From CAZGNZ01 sp964527215 (GTDB lineage Bacteria; Fidelibacterota; Marinisomatia; SCGC-AAA003-L08; JACNLC01), in contig CAZGNZ010000042.1 in the NCBI GenBank assembly GCA_964527215.1, positions 1 to 34,737 on the forward strand: a DNA stretch of 34,737 bases. Direction: 5' to 3'. This document shows positions 33,066 through 34,737 of this stretch, piece by piece (positions within the stretch are counted from its first letter, which is position 1; each line of letters starts with the position of its first letter). The translations under genes were made by a program, and so were the position numbers. The notes under the pieces were generated by a model, which was not told the DNA's origin, searched no databases, and saw nothing but the letters and a program-made list of their open reading frames with translations.

Positions 33066-34103
33066 GTGAAGAATTTTCAAGAGAAATTTCTTATCATAAT
33101 TTTTTCAATAGTTATTGTTTCATGCGATGAGTGTGTAGATTGCCCAAATGTTGTTGAACCAAGTTGGATTTTGAATGAATCTCTCAGCTTAGGTGATAAG
33201 ATAATATTAGAAGGGTATTTGACTTCTGAAGACGAACTATACCTTGCCTCTGTATATAGTTTGTTTAAAATTAAACCTGGTGATTCAATCCCAAGATTTA
33301 GTTTCGATTATCATGATTGGCACCTTTACCTTGATAACAAGCCAGTTTTCAATGACTCCGTTTTAGTCTTTGGAGTTAGTGATTTAAGAGGCTTATCATT
33401 CTACAACCTTAACAATTTAGGTAACGTAATTCCCGAAAACCTTTTCATTAGTGAAATAGAACCTGAGTTTGAGAGTTATGCTGATTTTGGATTAATAGAA
33501 ACACACTATACTAAAATTGGTGCATTTAATGACTTGAACCAATTTTTTACTGTTATATTGAATCAAAACCTGTATGGGTGTATGATCAATTATGAATTTG
33601 ATTCAAGTCCATCAGGGATTAATATTTTGAGCACAAATGTCTTCCCATTTGGTAATACTGGCCACGTAAGCATGGTAGATATAGAATCGTACAATGATCG
33701 ATTTTTTGTAGCGGTTAATAATTTTAATGTGGTAGTTAACCCAGATGGATCTTTTGAGTATCTGACCTTACCTTACTCAGTATTAGATTTCTTCACTTTT
33801 CAAGATAAAATTTGGGCATTCGATAATTCTCTAACCATACACTACTCAGATGATGATGGAGCTTCTTGGAATACATTCGGACAATTGAATAATGTTTTCT
33901 CCTTTTTTCCTCTTGATGACAGATTAGTTCTTGTAAATAATAGTAGGATATGGGAATTAGATATAGATGAAAACACCGTAAAAGAACTTGAAAACACAGG
34001 TTTGGATGGAAACCTGATCACATCTGTTACCCAAATCAACAATAATATTCATATAACTACTTTATCTGGCCTTTACACAACAACCACTCAAGATCTGTAT
34101 TAG
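33066..34103 (+). CDS. Putative lipoprotein, beta-propeller-like, unknown function
   Basis: 345 residues starting at GTG behind AGAGGA. The first 20 residues form a lipoprotein signal with lipobox IVSC and Cys20 as the likely lipidated residue, then a second Cys-rich stretch (DECVDC). The rest is rich in Phe, Asn and Asp, with blade-like repeats and one clear Asp-box-type motif (IHYSDDDGASWNTF, about residues 258-271). A propeller fold on the outer face of a membrane is likely; no enzyme family is recognised. The gene is much more AT-rich than the core operon genes and lies between two insertion sequences, which suggests acquired DNA. The stop is TAG. Confidence 0.75.
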   Translation: MKNFQEKFLIIIFSIVIVSCDECVDCPNVVEPSWILNESLSLGDKIILEGYLTSEDELYLASVYSLFKIKPGDSIPRFSFDYHDWHLYLDNKPVFNDSVLVFGVSDLRGLSFYNLNNLGNVIPENLFISEIEPEFESYADFGLIETHYTKIGAFNDLNQFFTVILNQNLYGCMINYEFDSSPSGINILSTNVFPFGNTGHVSMVDIESYNDRFFVAVNNFNVVVNPDGSFEYLTLPYSVLDFFTFQDKIWAFDNSLTIHYSDDDGASWNTFGQLNNVFSFFPLDDRLVLVNNSRIWELDIDENTVKELENTGLDGNLITSVTQINNNIHITTLSGLYTTTTQDLY

Positions 34104-34210
34104 ACCCAGAACTTCCTGATACAAATTTTCCACTATACAGGATAACTGAATGTTATTCCAAGGAAAAGTGTTATAACAACATGCAATCAATTAAAAATAA
34201 GGAGTAAAAT

Positions 34211-34263
34211 ATGTTTCGAAAACATATAACTTTTCTTTCATTAATACTGGCCGCGCGCTTTTC
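34211..34263 (+). pseudogene. Signal-peptide gene cut by an IS3-type element
   Basis: ATG at 34211 behind AAGGAG at six bases starts MFRKHITFLSLILAARF, a convincing signal-peptide beginning. The frame then runs into sequence that looks like an insertion sequence end (tgactatgtcgtaatg from 34264) and stops after ten more codons. The best reading is an exported protein gene interrupted by the element. The rest of the gene would lie beyond the window. Confidence 0.55.
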
Positions 34264-34295
34264 TGACTATGTCGTAATGCAGAATGTTTATTAAG

Positions 34296-34372
34296 CTATG
34301 GAACAGGAAATAGTAAAGCGGAGAGAGCGAAGCGAACGCAGCTTTACTATTTCTGCCCAAGCCGTTTCATAG
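34296..34372. repeat. Large hairpin in the leader of the IS3-type element
   Basis: gaaatagtaaagc (34307-34319) and gctttactatttc (34341-34353) are perfect 13-base reverse complements around a 21-base purine-rich loop. Outside them ctatggaac (34296-34304) pairs with gtttcatag (34364-34372) with one mismatch. The structure ends just before the OrfA start and could limit read-in transcription or translation of the transposase. Confidence 0.7.
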
Positions 34373-34386
34373 ACATGGAGACAATA

Positions 34387-34725
34387 ATGAACGACATAAA
34401 GAAACGCAGACATCTCAGCGCACATCAGAAGTGGCAGATCTATCAGGAGTGCCAGCAGCCTGATGCAAAAATTGGAGAGATATTAAGATCGCACGGTCTG
34501 TATTCCTCTGACCTGCAGCGTATCCGTAAAATAGTGGAAGACAGTGCGGTTGAAGGATTGACTAACAGCACACCGGGTCGCAAGAAGATAAAAACAGTGC
34601 CCAAAGAACAATTTGATGATCTCCAGAGTGAACTTAGCAAAAAAGAAAAAGCTCTGGCAGAAATGTCAGTTCTGTTTACTTCTCTGGAAAATCCGGCGAC
34701 TCTCGGACACCATTCCGGTGATTAG
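34387..34725 (+). CDS. IS3-family transposase OrfA
   Basis: 112 residues from the ATG behind GGAGA. An ATG 12 bases upstream lacks a ribosome binding site. An N-terminal helix-turn-helix (HQKWQIYQECQQPDAKIGEI then LRSHGLYSSDLQRIRKIVED) and a C-terminal coiled coil (DDLQSELSKKEKALAEMSVL) fit OrfA of the IS3 family, which binds the element's ends. OrfB with the DDE domain would follow beyond the window. An A-rich stretch (agcaaaaaagaaaaag, about 34635-34650) could serve a frameshift, but its register is not the classic one. The protein ends at TAG, 12 bases before the window end. Confidence 0.75.
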   Translation: MNDIKKRRHLSAHQKWQIYQECQQPDAKIGEILRSHGLYSSDLQRIRKIVEDSAVEGLTNSTPGRKKIKTVPKEQFDDLQSELSKKEKALAEMSVLFTSLENPATLGHHSGD

Positions 34726-34737
34726 CCGGACAGCAAT

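Larger units (their letters stand above)
34264..34737 (+). mobile_element. IS3-family element, left part, truncated by the window end
   Basis: IS3 elements begin with TG; the first TG after the interrupted signal peptide is at 34264. A transposase OrfA follows. The right part, OrfB and the second inverted repeat are outside the window, so the left boundary is inferred. Confidence 0.55.

Noticed and set aside
34630..34655. Classic A AAA AAG frameshift signal in the IS3 OrfA
   Set aside because: The A-run is present, but in the OrfA frame the codons are AAA AAA G, not the canonical register, and OrfB is outside the window, so the claim cannot be supported.

Overview
The window looks like a chromosomal segment from a Gram-negative bacterium of the FCB group. 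A Marinimicrobia/Neomarinimicrobiota-like organism fits best, but this is inferred from protein architecture, not from a marker gene. The signs are paired dockerin-like Ca-binding repeats, Fibrobacter-type 'FISUMP' paralogous domains, GCTDP...DDGSC Cys modules, a type IX secretion (T9SS) C-terminal sorting tail, an S9D (glutamyl endopeptidase-like) peptidase and an LptF/G permease (outer membrane present).

Layout. 1-512: non-coding, about 344-bp direct repeats with nested hairpins. 522-4111 (minus): a secreted protein of unknown function downstream of a secreted dockerin/FISUMP protein cut by one in-frame TGA. 4257-6193 (minus): a type IV toxin-antitoxin-like pair, a DUF6577-type protein followed by an AbiEii nucleotidyltransferase broken by one TAA, with a candidate operator and a hairpin over the ribosome binding site. 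6241-10386: decayed gene remnants around a small membrane protein and an intact S9 peptidase. 10387-12118: an intact AbiEi/AbiEii pair with a perfect 11-bp inverted-repeat operator candidate. 12409-13272: a second FISUMP protein broken by one TAG.

13712-20475 is the conserved core, all on the minus strand: pyrR-pyrB-pyrC (pyrimidine synthesis and its regulator, overlapping genes), then rplM-rpsI-rpsB-tsf-pyrH-frr (ribosome and translation genes plus UMP kinase), then tRNA-Gly(CCC).

20701-22064 is a nearly perfect tandem duplication of a 682-bp palindrome-rich unit. Its right edge lies inside the last 62 bp of a giant minus-strand gene (22003-29985, 2660 aa). That gene encodes a secreted, Cys- and Asp-rich surface protein with ten copies of a domain I do not recognise, followed by an FN3-like region, a dockerin pair and a T9SS sorting tail. 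It is the most interesting object in the window.

30273-31361 (plus) is an LptF/LptG permease. The right end is a mobile-element zone: a possible IS21-type end remnant, a transposase N-terminal fragment, a complete IS1595-family element with 12-bp terminal inverted repeats and an 8-bp target duplication, an AT-rich lipoprotein gene, and an IS3-type element that starts inside a signal-peptide gene and runs off the window.

A theme is gene decay by single events. Three otherwise well-preserved accessory genes carry one in-frame stop each (TGA, TAA and TAG), while the core operons are intact. All three stop codons also end normal genes here, so code reassignment does not explain this. Real pseudogenisation or assembly error are the two main explanations.
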